Positions 6,434 to 21,446 of a DNA stretch of 64,000 bases are shown piece by piece. The stretch covers positions 5,054,564 through 5,118,563 of the forward strand of contig JAZGTN010000170.1 in assembly GCA_037783415.1 (NCBI GenBank), given 5' to 3'. Positions within the stretch are counted from its first letter, which is position 1. Every line of letters begins with the position of its first letter. The notes under the pieces were generated by a model. The model did not search any database and was not told the DNA's origin. It saw only the letters and a list, made by a program, of their open reading frames with translations. The stretch comes from Leptasterias polaris. Lineage: Eukaryota > Echinodermata > Asteroidea > Forcipulatida > Asteriidae. The position numbers and the translations under genes were made by a program.

Positions 6434-8577
6434 TTGAAGCACAGAACCCCCAGGTTGTGATAGATTCTTATATTTACGCAATCTATTAATAGCATGACCC
6501 CCAAAACGTTCTAATTCAAAATAATTATACCGTTTATTGGGTGTTTTTTTTATTTATTATTTTTTATTTTATTTATTTATTTTTTTTTGGGGGGGGGGGG
6601 TCTCAACTTTTAAGATTAATCTTTTTTGTTTTTGGTTTGCTTCATTTATTGAATTGTTTATTTCATTGATTTGCTTATATATTTCTTCTTCCTTTTTCAT
6701 TTTGTTAATTTTTGAGTCTCCATTCAGTATAGATACATGTTGCCGTCTGTTGTTTTCTCCCAGTCTGGTTGGGTGCACTCGTATGGCTATACATTGTAAA
6801 CTCACGGGTAAAAGTACCAACACCTTACTAGCGCAGTGGGATAAGGTGCTGGGACTGTCTCAACACTTGGACCACGCGATCCGGGTTCGAATGCCGTCTG
6901 CACTAATATAGGTTCAAGGCCTTTTGCTGTCTGTGGCAACAGTGTGATTGGGATCTGCCTTGCTTCCTCCCCTAAAGTGGTCAGGGCCCTAGTGGCTAGG
7001 CAGGGGAGACAGGGGAGGATATGCTGCTGGGTCAATTTGCCACAAAATAAGGGAACTAATCGTTGCTGCAGAAGAGGGGCGTAGTGTGCGCTATCTAAAC
7101 CTCTCCAGCGCGTGAACGCCTGACACTACCAGCAACGTAACTTTTTAATCTTTTTTTAAATATAATATAAGGTATGAGATTTTACTGTGACGCTTTTTTG
7201 GTTATTTTATTTATTTATTTATTGTTTATTATTTTCATTTTTGTCATTTGTTGATGCAACTACGCAATAAAAGTTACATGAAATACTGCAAAAAACATTT
7301 TATTGAAGAAACAATTGCAAAAAAAGAAACCCAAAACACTGTATCAGAATAAGCCATTTGCGAGTTAAATTTGAATAATGTCTGGTACAATGACTAGTTT
7401 AGTCACAAGTTACCGCTTAAATTTGAATTCCTCAGACTATCGAGACAGTTGCTATGTCACATGGTTCGGGGCAAGCTTTTGCATAGCAACCTCCAGATGA
7501 GCAAACCCTGGTACCATTGTGTCATACACATCCATTCAGAATTGTGTATGGGTGTTCACCGTCTCTTACGTAACTAAGCAAAAGCTTGCCCCTAATCATG
7601 TGACATAGCAACTGTCTCGATAGTCTGAGGAATTCAAATTTAAGCGGTAACTTGTGACTAAACAAGTCATTGTACCAGACATTATTCAAATGTAACTCGC
7701 AAATGGCTTATTAGTTGCGATGATCGTAACCCTCTCTAGTATTTTAAAATAATTGGTGACTGTATGCATGTGACTGCGGTTTCATTGTTGGGGCTGGACT
7801 TGTACACATGCATATAGAGCCACGCAGTGCAGGGGAGACTTGATAAATTTAGGCTTTTAAAGTTGGCCCTATTTTACTTGGCAAGGGACTCTGCTGGAGA
7901 AGTGGGCAAGTGGGAGTGCATTTAGTTGGGTGCTCAAGACAGGAAAGGAAATGCTGTGACTCGGTCGCCACACCATGATGGGAACTAGATATCAGCCGGT
8001 CAGTCCGTGAAACCGGACTCGCGGCGCTTTATAAGCATGACATGTCACCCCGTAATTTTTACATTGTTTACCCAAGCCGTATTTTTTGTTTTTTTCATCT
8101 GTACGAAAAACACAAATCAGAATAATGCAACATAATTTGTTGGTTTAATTGCCGCGTAGCATTTAATTTTCTTTTCCGTTGCAATTAATATATAATTTTT
8201 ATTTATTAATTTTTTGGGTAGGGAAATTTTTCAAGATTGATGCCCGGACGTAGGGAAACCTTCACCGGCGTTGAGGTGTTTTCACTTGGAAGGAAACAAA
8301 CTATAGACGGGCCTTGGACTCCCCACTAAATAAACTCCCATAGGAACCAATGCTAAAAATCGTGTAAGTCTCCGGACAACTATTAACTTCAGAATTCTTT
8401 TCAATTTTTGGCAGGTCAGCCGTTTTGAATTTTTTCTAGCGACCCCAGAAAAAAACACACCAGAAAATGAAATTTTCCCTAAACCGACTTGCTGCCAGTT
8501 TTCGTGAAGCACTTCTCCACTTCCCCGGTCAAATAGGGCCAACTTTAACGCCTAAATTGATCAAGTCTCCTCAAAAG
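6434..8577 (+). repeat. Satellite unit, copy 4
   Basis: 2,144 bp; tract T9/G12. It has the only single-base deletion I found outside the homopolymer tract (a T lost between 7885 and 7886) and a private G-to-T change at 8426. A box 6829-6840, foldback 7348-7712. Confidence 0.97.
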
Positions 8578-10722
8578 TTGAAGCACAGAACCCCCAGGTT
8601 GTGATAGATTCTTATATTTACGCAATCTATTAATAGCATGACCCCCAAAACGTTCTAATTCAAAATAATTATACCGTTTATTGGGTGTTTTTTTTATTTA
8701 TTATTTTTTATTTTATTTATTTATTTTTTTTGGGGGGGGGGGGGTCTCAACTTTTAAGATTAATCTTTTTTGTTTTTGGTTTGCTTCATTTATTGAATTG
8801 TTTATTTCATTGATTTGCTTATATATTTCTTCTTCCTTTTTCATTTTGTTAATTTTTGAGTCTCCATTCAGTATAGATACATGTTGCCGTCTGTTGTTTT
8901 CTCCCAGTCTGGTTGGGTGCACTCGTATGGCTATACATTGTAAACTCACGGGTAAAAGTACCAACACCTTACTAGCGCAGTGGGATAAGGTGCTGGGACT
9001 GTCTCAACACTTGGACCACGCGATCCGGGTTCGAATGCCGTCTGCACTAATATAGGTTCAAGGCCTTTTGCTGTCTGTGGCAACAGTGTGATTGGGATCT
9101 GCCTTGCTTCCTCCCCTAAAGTGGTCAGGGCCCTAGTGGCTAGGCAGGGGAGACAGGGGAGGATATGCTGCTGGGTCAATTTGCCACAAAATAAGGGAAC
9201 TAATCGTTGCTGCAGAAGAGGGGCGTAGTGTGCGCTATCTAAACCTCTCCAGCGCGTGAACGCCTGACACTACCAGCAACGTAACTTTTTAATCTTTTTT
9301 TAAATATAATATAAGGTATGAGATTTTACTGGGACGCTTTTTTGGTTATTTTATTTATTTATTTATTGTTTATTATTTTCATTTTTGTCATTTGTTGATG
9401 CAACTACGCAATAAAAGTTACATGAAATACTGCAAAAAACATTTTATTGAAGAAACAATTGCAAAAAAAGAAACCCAAAACACTGTATCAGAATAAGCCA
9501 TTTGCGAGTTAAATTTGAATAATGTCTGGTACAATGACTAGTTTAGTCACAAGTTACCGCTTAAATTTGAATTCCTCAGACTATCGAGACAGTTGCTATG
9601 TCACATGGTTCGGGGCAAGCTTTTGCATAGCAACCTCCAGATGAGCAAACCCTGGTACCATTGTGTCATACACATCCATTCAGAATTGTGTATGGGTGTT
9701 CACCGTCTCTTACGTAACTAAGCAAAAGCTTGCCCCTAATCATGTGACATAGCAACTGTCTCGATAGTCTGAGGAATTCAAATTTAAGCGGTAACTTGTG
9801 ACTAAACAAGTCATTGTACCAGACATTATTCAAATGTAACTCGCAAATGGCTTATTAGTTGCGATGATCGTAACCCTCTCTAGTATTTTAAAATAATTGG
9901 TGACTGTATGCATGTGACTGCGGTTTCATTGTTGGGGCTGGACTTGTACACATGCATATAGAGCCACGCAGTGCAGGGGAGACTTGATAAATTTAGGCTT
10001 TTAAAGTTGGCCCTATTTTACTTGGCAAGTGGACTCTGCTGGAGAAGTGGGCAAGTGGGAGTGCATTTAGTTGGGTGCTCAAGACAGGAAAGGAAATGCT
10101 GTGACTCGGTCGCCACACCATGATGGGAACTAGATATCAGCCGGTCAGTCCGTGAAACCGGACTCGCGGCGCTTTATAAGCATGACATGTCACCCCGTAA
10201 TTTTTACATTGTTTACCCAAGCCGTATTTTTTGGTTTTTTCATCTGTACGAAAAACACAAATCAGAATAATGCAACATAATTTGTTGGTTTAATTGCCGC
10301 GTAGCATTTAATTTTCTTTTCCGTTGCAATTAATATATAATTTTTATTTATTAATTTTTTGGGTAGGGAAATTTTTCAAGATTGATGCCCGGACGTAGGG
10401 AAACCTTCACCGGCGTTGAGGTGTTTTCACTTGGAAGGAAACAAACTATAGACGGGCCTTGGACTCCCCACTAAATAAACTCCCATAGGAACCAATGCTA
10501 AAAATCGTGTAAGTCTCCGGACAACTATTAACTTCAGAATTCTTTTCAATTTTTGGCAGGTCAGCCGTTTGGAATTTTTTCTAGCGACCCCAGAAAAAAA
10601 CACACCAGAAAATGAAATTTTCCCTAAACCGACTTGCTGCCAGTTTTCGTGAAGCACTTCTCCACTTCCCCGGTCAAATAGGGCCAACTTTAACGCCTAA
10701 ATTGATCAAGTCTCCTCAAAAG
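8578..10722 (+). repeat. Satellite unit, copy 5
   Basis: 2,145 bp; tract T8/G13. Two private T-to-G changes, at 9332 and 10234. A box 8973-8984, foldback 9492-9856. Confidence 0.97.
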
Positions 10723-12867
10723 TTGAAGCACAGAACCCCCAGGTTGTGATAGATTCTTATATTTACGCAATCTATTAATAGCATGACCCCCAAAACGTTC
10801 TAATTCAAAATAATTATACCGTTTATTGGGTGTTTTTTTTATTTATTATTTTTTATTTTATTTATTTATTTTTTTTTTTGGGGGGGGGGTCTCAACTTTT
10901 AAGATTAATCTTTTTTGTTTTTGGTTTGCTTCATTTATTGAATTGTTTATTTCATTGATTTGCTTATATATTTCTTCTTCCTTTTTCATTTTGTTAATTT
11001 TTGAGTCTCCATTCAGTATAGATACATGTTGCCGTCTGTTGTTTTCTCCCAGTCTGGTTGGGTGCACTCGTATGGCTATACATTGTAAACTCACGGGTAA
11101 AAGTACCAACACCTTACTAGCGCAGTGGGATAAGGTGCTGGGACTGTCTCAACACTTGGACCACGCGATCCGGGTTCGAATGCCGTCTGCACTAATATAG
11201 GTTCAAGGCCTTTTGCTGTCTGTGGCAACAGTGTGATTGGGATCTGCCTTGCTTCCTCCCCTAAAGTGGTCAGGGCCCTAGTGGCTAGGCAGGGGAGACA
11301 GGGGAGGATATGCTGCTGGGTCAATTTGCCACAAAATAAGGGAACTAATCGTTGCTGCAGAAGAGGGGCGTAGTGTGCGCTATCTAAACCTCTCCAGCGC
11401 GTGAACGCCTGACACTACCAGCAACGTAACTTTTTAATCTTTTTTTAAATATAATATAAGGTATGAGATTTTACTGTGACGCTTTTTTGGTTATTTTATT
11501 TATTTATTTATTGTTTATTATTTTCATTTTTGTCATTTGTTGATGCAACTACGCAATAAAAGTTACATGAAATACTGCAAAAAAAAATTTATTGAAGAAA
11601 CAATTGCAAAAAAAGAAACCCAAAACACTGTATCAGAATAAGCCATTTGCGAGTTAAATTTGAATAATGTCTGGTACAATGACTAGTTTAGTCACAAGTT
11701 ACCGCTTAAATTTGAATTCCTCAGACTATCGAGACAGTTGCTATGTCACATGGTTCGGGGCAAGCTTTTGCATAGCAACCTCCAGATGAGCAAACCCTGG
11801 TACCATTGTGTCATACACATCCATTCAGAATTGTGTATGGGTGTTCACCGTCTCTTACGTAACTAAGCAAAAGCTTGCCCCTAATCATGTGACATAGCAA
11901 CTGTCTCGATAGTCTGAGGAATTCAAATTTAAGCGGTAACTTGTGACTAAACAAGTCATTGTACCAGACATTATTCAAATGTAACTCGCAAATGGCTTAT
12001 TAGTTGCGATGATCGTAACCCTCTCTAGTATTTTAAAATAATTGGTGACTGTATGCATGTGACTGCGGTTTCATTGTTGGGGCTGGACTTGTACACATGC
12101 ATATAGAGCCACGCAGTGCAGGGGAGACTTGATAAATTTAGGCTTTTAAAGTTGGCCCTATTTTACTTGGCAAGTGGACTCTGCTGGAGAAGTGGGCAAG
12201 TGGGAGTGCATTTAGTTGGGTGCTCAAGACAGGAAAGGAAATGCTGTGACTCGGTCGCCACACCATGATGGGAACTAGATATCAGCCGGTCAGTCCGTGA
12301 AACCGGACTCGCGGCGCTTTATAAGCATGACATGTCACCCCGTAATTTTTACATTGTTTACCCAAGCCGTATTTTTTGTTTTTTTCATCTGTACGAAAAA
12401 CACAAATCAGAATAATGCAACATAATTTGTTGGTTTAATTGCCGCGTAGCATTTAATTTTCTTTTCCGTTGCAATTAATATATAATTTTTATTTATTAAT
12501 TTTTTGGGTAGGGAAATTTTTCAAGATTGATGCCCGGACGTAGGGAAACCTTCACCGGCGTTGAGGTGTTTTCACTTGGAAGGAAACAAACTATAGACGG
12601 GCCTTGGACTCCCCACTAAATAAACTCCCATAGGAACCAATGCTAAAAATCGTGTAAGTCTCCGGACAACTATTAACTTCAGAATTCTTTTCAATTTTTG
12701 GCAGGTCAGCCGTTTGGAATTTTTTCTAGCGACCCCAGAAAAAAACACACCAGAAAATGAAATTTTCCCTAAACCGACTTGCTGCCAGTTTTCGTGAAGC
12801 ACTTCTCCACTTCCCCGGTCAAATAGGGCCAACTTTAACGCCTAAATTGATCAAGTCTCCTCAAAAG
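10723..12867 (+). repeat. Satellite unit, copy 6
   Basis: 2,145 bp; tract T11/G10. Two private changes to A at 11585 and 11587 lengthen an A-run and shorten the right arm of the small AATAAA-bearing hairpin. A box 11118-11129, foldback 11637-12001. Confidence 0.97.
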
Positions 12868-15012
12868 TTGAAGCACAGAACCCCCAGGTTGTGATAGATT
12901 CTTATATTTACGCAATCTATTAATAGCATGACCCCCAAAACGTTCTAATTCAAAATAATTATACCGTTTATTTGGTGTTTTTTTTATTTATTATTTTTTA
13001 TTTTATTTATTTATTTTTTTTTGGGGGGGGGGGGTCTCAACTTTTAAGAGTAATCTTTTTTGTTTTTGGTTTGCTTCATTTATTGAATTGTTTATTTCAT
13101 TGATTTGCTTATATATTTCTTCTTCCTTTTTCATTTTGTTAATTTTTGAGTCTCCATTCAGTATAGATACATGTTGCCGTCTGTTGTTTTCTCCCAGTCT
13201 GGTTGGGTGCACTCGTATGGCTATACATTGTAAACTCACGGGTAAAAGTACCAACACCTTACTAGCGCATTGGGATAAGGTGCTGGGACTGTCTCAACAC
13301 TTGGACCACGCGATCCGGGTTCGAATGCCGTCTGCACTAATATAGGTTCAAGGCCTTTTGCTGTCTGTGGCAACAGTGTGATTGGGATCTGCCTTGCTTC
13401 CTCCCCTAAAGTGGTCAGGGCCCTAGTGGCTAGGCAGGGGAGACAGGGGAGGATATGCTGCTGGGTCAATTTGCCACAAAATAAGGGAACTAATCGTTGC
13501 TGCAGAAGAGGGGCGTAGTGTGCGCTATCTAAACCTCTCCAGCGCGTGAACGCCTGACACTACCAGCAACGTAACTTTTTAATCTTTTTTTAAATATAAT
13601 ATAAGGTATGAGATTTTACTGTGACGCTTTTTTGGTTATTTTATTTATTTATTTATTGTTTATTATTTTCATTTTTGTCATTTGTTGATGCAACTACGCA
13701 ATAAAAGTTACATGAAATACTGCAAAAAACATTTTATTGAAGAAACAATTGCAAAAAAAGAAACCCAAAACACTGTATCAGAATAAGCCATTTGCGAGTT
13801 AAATTTGAATAATGTCTGGTACAATGACTAGTTTAGTCACAAGTTACCGCTTAAATTTGAATTCCTCAGACTATCGAGACAGTTGCTATGTCACATGGTT
13901 CGGGGCAAGCTTTTGCATAGCAACCTCCAGATGAGCAAACCCTGGTACCATTGTGTCATACACATCCATTCAGAATTGTGTATGGGTGTTCACCGTCTCT
14001 TACGTAACTAAGCAAAAGCTTGCCCCTAATCATGTGACATAGCAACTGTCTCGATAGTCTGAGGAATTCAAATTTAAGCGGTAACTTGTGACTAAACAAG
14101 TCATTGTACCAGACATTATTCAAATGTAACTCGCAAATGGCTTATTAGTTGCGATGATCGTAACCCTCTCTAGTATTTTAAAATAATTGGTGACTGTATG
14201 CATGTGACTGCGGTTTCATTGTTGGGGCTGGACTTGTACACATGCATATAGAGCCACGCAGTGCAGGGGAGACTTGATAAATTTAGGCTTTTAAAGTTGG
14301 CCCTATTTTACTTGGCAAGTGGACTCTGCTGGAGAAGTGGGCAAGTGGGAGTGCATTTAGTTGGGTGCTCAAGACAGGAAAGGAAATGCTGTGACTCGGT
14401 CGCCACACCATGATGGGAACTAGATATCAGCCGGTCAGTCCGTGAAACCGGACTCGCGGCGCTTTATAAGCATGACATGTCACCCCGTAATTTTTACATT
14501 GTTTACCCAAGCCGTATTTTTTGTTTTTTTCATCTGTACGAAAAACACAAATCAGAATAATGCAACATAATTTGTTGGTTTAATTGCCGCGTAGCATTTA
14601 ATTTTCTTTTCCGTTGCAATTAATATATAATTTTTATTTATTAATTTTTTGGGTAGGGAAATTTTTCAAGATTGATGCCCGGACGTAGGGAAACCTTCAC
14701 CGGCGTTGAGGTGTTTTCACTTGGAAGGAAACAAACTATAGACGGGCCTTGGACTCCCCACTAAATAAACTCCCATAGGAACCAATGCTAAAAATCGTGT
14801 AAGTCTCCGGACAACTATTAACTTCAGAATTCTTTTCAATTTTTGGCAGGTCAGCCGTTTGGAATTTTTTCTAGCGACCCCAGAAAAAAACACACCAGAA
14901 AATGAAATTTTCCCTAAACCGACTTGCTGCCAGTTTTCGTGAAGCACTTCTCCACTTCCCCGGTCAAATAGGGCCAACTTTAACGCCTAAATTGATCAAG
15001 TCTCCTCAAAAG
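12868..15012 (+). repeat. Satellite unit, copy 7 (A-box variant)
   Basis: 2,145 bp; tract T9/G12. Three private changes: T at 12973, G at 13050, and T at 13270. The last alters the A box at 13263-13274 (AGTGGG becomes ATTGGG), so this copy may have a weakened Pol III promoter. Foldback 13782-14146. Confidence 0.97.
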
Positions 15013-17157
15013 TTGAAGCACAGAACCCCCAGGTTGTGATAGATTCTTATATTTACGCAATCTATTAATAGCATGACCCCCAAAACGTTCTAATTCAAAA
15101 TAATTATACCGTTTATTGGGTGTTTTTTTTATTTATTATTTTTTATTTTATTTATTTATTTATTTTTTTTGGGGGGGGGTCTCAACTTTTAAGATTAATC
15201 TTTTTTGTTTTTGGTTTGCTTCATTTATTGAATTGTTTATTTCATTGATTTGCTTATATATTTCTTCTTCCTTTTTCATTTTGTTAATTTTTGAGTCTCC
15301 ATTCAGTATAGATACATGTTGCCGTCTGTTGTTTTCTCCCAGTCTGGTTGGGTGCACTCGTATGGCTATACATTGTAAACTCACGGGTAAAAGTACCAAC
15401 ACCTTACTAGCGCAGTGGGATAAGGTGCTGGGACTGTCTCAACACTTGGACCACGCGATCCGGGTTCGAATGCCGTCTGCACTAATATAGGTTCAAGGCC
15501 TTTTGCTGTCTGTGGCAACAGTGTGATTGGGATCTGCCTTGCTTCCTCCCCTAAAGTGGTCAGGGCCCTAGTGGCTAGGCAGGGGAGACAGGGGAGGATA
15601 TGCTGCTGGGTCAATTTGCCACAAAATAAGGGAACTAATCGTTGCTGCAGAAGAGGGGCGTAGTGTGCGCTATCTAAACCTCTCCAGCGCGTGAACGCCT
15701 GACACTACCAGCAACGTAACTTTTTAATCTTTTTTTAAATATAATATAAGGTATGAGATTTTACTGTGACGCTTTTTTGGTTATTTTATTTATTTATTTA
15801 TTGTTTATTATTTTCATTTTTGTCATTTGTTGATGCAACTACGCAATAAAAGTTACATGAAATACTGCAAAAAACATTTTATTGAAGAAACAATTGCAAA
15901 AAAAGAAACCCAAAACACTGTATCAGAATAAGCCATTTGCGAGTTAAATTTGAATAATGTCTGGTACAATGACTAGTTTAGTCACAAGTTACCGCTTAAA
16001 TTTGAATTCCTCAGACTATCGAGACAGTTGCTATGTCACATGGTTCGGGGCAAGCTTTTGCATAGCAACCTCCAGATGAGCAAACCCTGGTACCATTGTG
16101 TCATACACATCCATTCAGAATTGTGTATGGGTGTTCACCGTCTCTTACGTAACTAAGCAAAAGCTTGCCCCTAATCATGTGACATAGCAACTGTCTCGAT
16201 AGTCTGAGGAATTCAAATTTAAGCGGTAACTTGTGACTAAACAAGTCATTGTACCAGACATTATTCAAATGTAACTCGCAAATGGCTTATTAGTTGCGAT
16301 GATCGTAACCCTCTCTAGTATTTTAAAATAATTGGTGACTGTATGCATGTGACTGCGGTTTCATTGTTGGGGCTGGACTTGTACACATGCATATAGAGCC
16401 ACGCAGTGCAGGGGAGACTTGATAAATTTAGGCTTTTAAAGTTGGCCCTATTTTACTTGGCAAGTGGACTCTGCTGGAGAAGTGGGCAAGTGGGAGTGCA
16501 TTTAGTTGGGTGCTCAAGACAGGAAAGGAAATGCTGTGACTCGGTCGCCACACCATGATGGGAACTAGATATCAGCCGGTCAGTCCGTGAAACCGGACTC
16601 GCGGCGCTTTATAAGCATGACATGTCACCCCGTAATTTTTACATTGTTTACCCAAGCCGTATTTTTTGTTTTTTTCATCTGTACGAAAAACACAAATCAG
16701 AATAATGCAACATAATTTGTTGGTTTAATTGCCGCGTAGCATTTAATTTTCTTTTCCGTTGCAATTAATATATAATTTTTATTTATTAATTTTTTGGGTA
16801 GGGAAATTTTTCAAGATTGATGCCCGGACGTAGGGAAACCTTCACCGGCGTTGAGGTGTTTTCACTTGGAAGGAAACAAACTATAGACGGGCCTTGGACT
16901 CCCCACTAAATAAACTCCCATAGGAACCAATGCTAAAAATCGTGTAAGTCTCCGGACAACTATTAACTTCAGAATTCTTTTCAATTTTTGGCAGGTCAGC
17001 CGTTTGGAATTTTTTCTAGCGACCCCAGAAAAAAACACACCAGAAAATGAAATTTTCCCTAAACCGACTTGCTGCCAGTTTTCGTGAAGCACTTCTCCAC
17101 TTCCCCGGTCAAATAGGGCCAACTTTAACGCCTAAATTGATCAAGTCTCCTCAAAAG
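15013..17157 (+). repeat. Satellite unit, copy 8
   Basis: 2,145 bp. An extra ATTT step precedes the tract, compensated by short T8/G9 runs; copy 28 has the same extra step. A box 15408-15419, foldback 15927-16291. Confidence 0.97.
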
Positions 17158-19302
17158 TTGAAGCACAGAACCCCCAGGTTGTGATAGATTCTTATATTTA
17201 CGCAATCTATTAATAGCATGACCCCCAAAACGTTCTAATTCAAAATAATTATACCGTTTATTGGGTGTTTTTTTTATTTATTATTTTTTATTTTATTTAT
17301 TTAATTTTTTTTTGGGGGGGGGGGTCTCAACTTTTAAGATTAATCTTTTTTGTTTTTGGTTTGCTTCATTTATTGAATTGTTTATTTCATTGATTTGCTT
17401 ATATATTTCTTCTTCCTTTTTCATTTTGTTAATTTTTGAGTCTCCATTCAGTATAGATACATGTTGCCGTCTGTTGTTTTCTCCCAGTCTGGTTGGGTGC
17501 ACTCGTATGGCTATACATTGTAAACTCACGGGTAAAAGTACCAACACCTTACTAGCGCAGTGGGATAAGGTGCTGGGACTGTCTCAACACTTGGACCACG
17601 CGATCCGGGTTCGAATGCCGTCTGCACTAATATAGGTTCAAGGCCTTTTGCTGTCTGTGGCAACAGTGTGATTGGGATCTGCCTTGCTTCCTCCCCTAAA
17701 GTGGTCAGGGCCCTAGTGGCTAGGCAGGGGAGACAGGGGAGGATATGCTGCTGGGTCAATTTGCCACAAAATAAGGGAACTAATCGTTGCTGCAGAAGAG
17801 GGGCGTAGTGTGCGCTATCTAAACCTCTCCAGCGCGTGAACGCCTGACACTACCAGCAACGTAACTTTTTAATCTTTTTTTAAATATAATATAAGGTATG
17901 AGATTTTACTGTGACGCTTTTTTGGTTATTTTATTTATTTATTTATTGTTTATTATTTTCATTTTTGTCATTTGTTGATGCAACTACGCAATAAAAGTTA
18001 CATGAAATACTGCAAAAAACATTTTATTGAAGAAACAATTGCAAAAAAAGAAACCCAAAACACTGTATCAGAATAAGCCATTTGCGAGTTAAATTTGAAT
18101 AATGTCTGGTACAATGACTAGTTTAGTCACAAGTTACCGCTTAAATTTGAATTCCTCAGACTATCGAGACAGTTGCTATGTCACATGGTTCGGGGCAAGC
18201 TTTTGCATAGCAACCTCCAGATGAGCAAACCCTGGTACCATTGTGTCATACACATCCATTCAGAATTGTGTATGGGTGTTCACCGTCTCTTACGTAACTA
18301 AGCAAAAGCTTGCCCCTAATCATGTGACATAGCAACTGTCTCGATAGTCTGAGGAATTCAAATTTAAGCGGTAACTTGTGACTAAACAAGTCATTGTACC
18401 AGACATTATTCAAATGTAACTCGCAAATGGCTTATTAGTTGCGATGATCGTAACCCTCTCTAGTATTTTAAAATAATTGGTGACTGTATGCATGTGACTG
18501 CGGTTTCATTGTTGGGGCTGGACTTGTACACATGCATATAGAGCCACGCAGTGCAGGGGAGACTTGATAAATTTAGGCTTTTAAAGTTGGCCCTATTTTA
18601 CTTGGCAAGTGGACTCTGCTGGAGAAGTGGGCAAGTGGGAGTGCATTTAGTTGGGTGCTCAAGACAGGAAAGGAAATGCTGTGACTCGGTCGCCACACCA
18701 TGATGGGAACTAGATATCAGCCGGTCAGTCCGTGAAACCGGACTCGCGGCGCTTTATAAGCATGACATGTCACCCCGTAATTTTTACATTGTTTACCCAA
18801 GCCGTATTTTTTGTTTTTTTCATCTGTACGAAAAACACAAATCAGAATAATGCAACATAATTTGTTGGTTTAATTGCCGCGTAGCATTTAATTTTCTTTT
18901 CCGTTGCAATTAATATATAATTTTTATTTATTAATTTTTTGGGTAGGGAAATTTTTCAAGATTGATGCCCGGACGTAGGGAAACCTTCACCGGCGTTGAG
19001 GTGTTTTCACTTGGAAGGAAACAAACTATAGACGGGCCTTGGACTCCCCACTAAATAAACTCCCATAGGAACCAATGCTAAAAATCGTGTAAGTCTCCGG
19101 ACAACTATTAACTTCAGAATTCTTTTCAATTTTTGGCAGGTCAGCCGTTTGGAATTTTTTCTAGCGACCCCAGAAAAAAACACACCAGAAAATGAAATTT
19201 TCCCTAAACCGACTTGCTGCCAGTTTTCGTGAAGCACTTCTCCACTTCCCCGGTCAAATAGGGCCAACTTTAACGCCTAAATTGATCAAGTCTCCTCAAA
19301 AG
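17158..19302 (+). repeat. Satellite unit, copy 9
   Basis: 2,145 bp; T9/G11 after a private T-to-A change at 17304 in the ATTT run. A box 17553-17564, foldback 18072-18436. Confidence 0.97.
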
Positions 19303-21446
19303 TTGAAGCACAGAACCCCCAGGTTGTGATAGATTCTTATATTTACGCAATCTATTAATAGCATGACCCCCAAAACGTTCTAATTCAAAATAATTATACC
19401 GTTTATTGGGTGTTTTTTTTATTTATTATTTTTTATTTTATTTATTTATTTTTTTTTGGGGGGGGGGGTCTCAACTTTTAAGATTAATCTTTTTTGTTTT
19501 TGGTTTGCTTCATTTATTGAATTGTTTATTTCATTGATTTGCTTATATATTTCTTCTTCCTTTTTCATTTTGTTAATTTTTGAGTCTCCATTCAGTATAG
19601 ATACATGTTGCCGTCTGTTGTTTTCTCCCAGTCTGGTTGGGTGCACTCGTATGGCTATACATTGTAAACTCACGGGTAAAAGTACCAACACCTTACTAGC
19701 GCAGTGGGATAAGGTGCTGGGACTGTCTCAACACTTGGACCACGCGATCCGGGTTCGAATGCCGTCTGCACTAATATAGGTTCAAGGCCTTTTGCTGTCT
19801 GTGGCAACAGTGTGATTGGGATCTGCCTTGCTTCCTCCCCTAAAGTGGTCAGGGCCCTAGTGGCTAGGCAGGGGAGACAGGGGAGGATATGCTGCTGGGT
19901 CAATTTGCCACAAAATAAGGGAACTAATCGTTGCTGCAGAAGAGGGGCGTAGTGTGCGCTATCTAAACCTCTCCAGCGCGTGAACGCCTGACACTACCAG
20001 CAACGTAACTTTTTAATCTTTTTTTAAATATAATATAAGGTATGAGATTTTACTGTGACGCTTTTTTGGTTATTTTATTTATTTATTTATTGTTTATTAT
20101 TTTCATTTTTGTCATTTGTTGATGCAACTACGCAATAAAAGTTACATGAAATACTGCAAAAAACATTTTATTGAAGAAACAATTGCAAAAAAAGAAACCC
20201 AAAACACTGTATCAGAATAAGCCATTTGCGAGTTAAATTTGAATAATGTCTGGTACAATGACTAGTTTAGTCACAAGTTACCGCTTAAATTTGAATTCCT
20301 CAGACTATCGAGACAGTTGCTATGTCACATGGTTCGGGGCAAGCTTTTGCATAGCAACCTCCAGATGAGCAAACCCTGGTACCATTGTGTCATACACATC
20401 CATTCAGAATTGTGTATGGGTGTTCACCGTCTCTTACGTAACTAAGCAAAAGCTTGCCCCTAATCATGTGACATAGCAACTGTCTCGATAGTCTGAGGAA
20501 TTCAAATTTAAGCGGTAACTTGTGACTAAACAAGTCATTGTACCAGACATTATTCAAATGTAACTCGCAAATGGCTTATTAGTTGCGATGATCGTAACCC
20601 TCTCTAGTATTTTAAAATAATTGGTGACTGTATGCATGTGACTGCGGTTTCATTGTTGGGGCTGGACTTGTACACATGCATATAGAGCCACGCAGTGCAG
20701 GGGAGACTTGATAAATTTAGGCTTTTAAAGTTGGCCCTATTTTACTTGGCAAGTGGACTCTGCTGGAGAAGTGGGCAAGTGGGAGTGCATTTAGTTGGGT
20801 GCTCAAGACAGGAAAGGAAATGCTGTGACTCGGTCGCCACACCATGATGGGAACTAGATATCAGCCGGTCAGTCCGTGAAACCGGACTCGCGGCGCTTTA
20901 TAAGCATGACATGTCACCCCGTAATTTTTACATTGTTTACCCAAGCCGTATTTTTTGTTTTTTTCATCTGTACGAAAAACACAAATCAGAATAATGCAAC
21001 ATAATTTGTTGGTTTAATTGCCGCGTAGCATTTAATTTTCTTTTCCGTTGCAATTAATATATAATTTTTATTTATTAATTTTTTGGGTAGGGAAATTTTT
21101 CAAGATTGATGCCCGGACGTAGGGAAACCTTCACCGGCGTTGAGGTGTTTTCACTTGGAAGGAAACAAACTATAGACGGGCCTTGGACTCCCCACTAAAT
21201 AAACTCCCATAGGAACCAATGCTAAAAATCGTGTAAGTCTCCGGACAACTATTAACTTCAGAATTCTTTTCAATTTTTGGCAGGTCAGCCGTTTGGAATT
21301 TTTTCTAGCGACCCCAGAAAAAAACACACCAGAAAATGAAATTTTCCCTAAACCGACTTGCTGCCAGTTTTCGTGAAGCACTTCTCCACTTCCCCGGTCA
21401 AATAGGGCCAACTTTAACGCCTAAATTGATCAAGTTTCCTCAAAAG
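19303..21446 (+). repeat. Satellite unit, copy 10
   Basis: 2,144 bp; tract T9/G11. Private C-to-T at 21436 in the right arm of the diverged inverted-repeat pair. A box 19697-19708, foldback 20216-20580. Confidence 0.97.
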
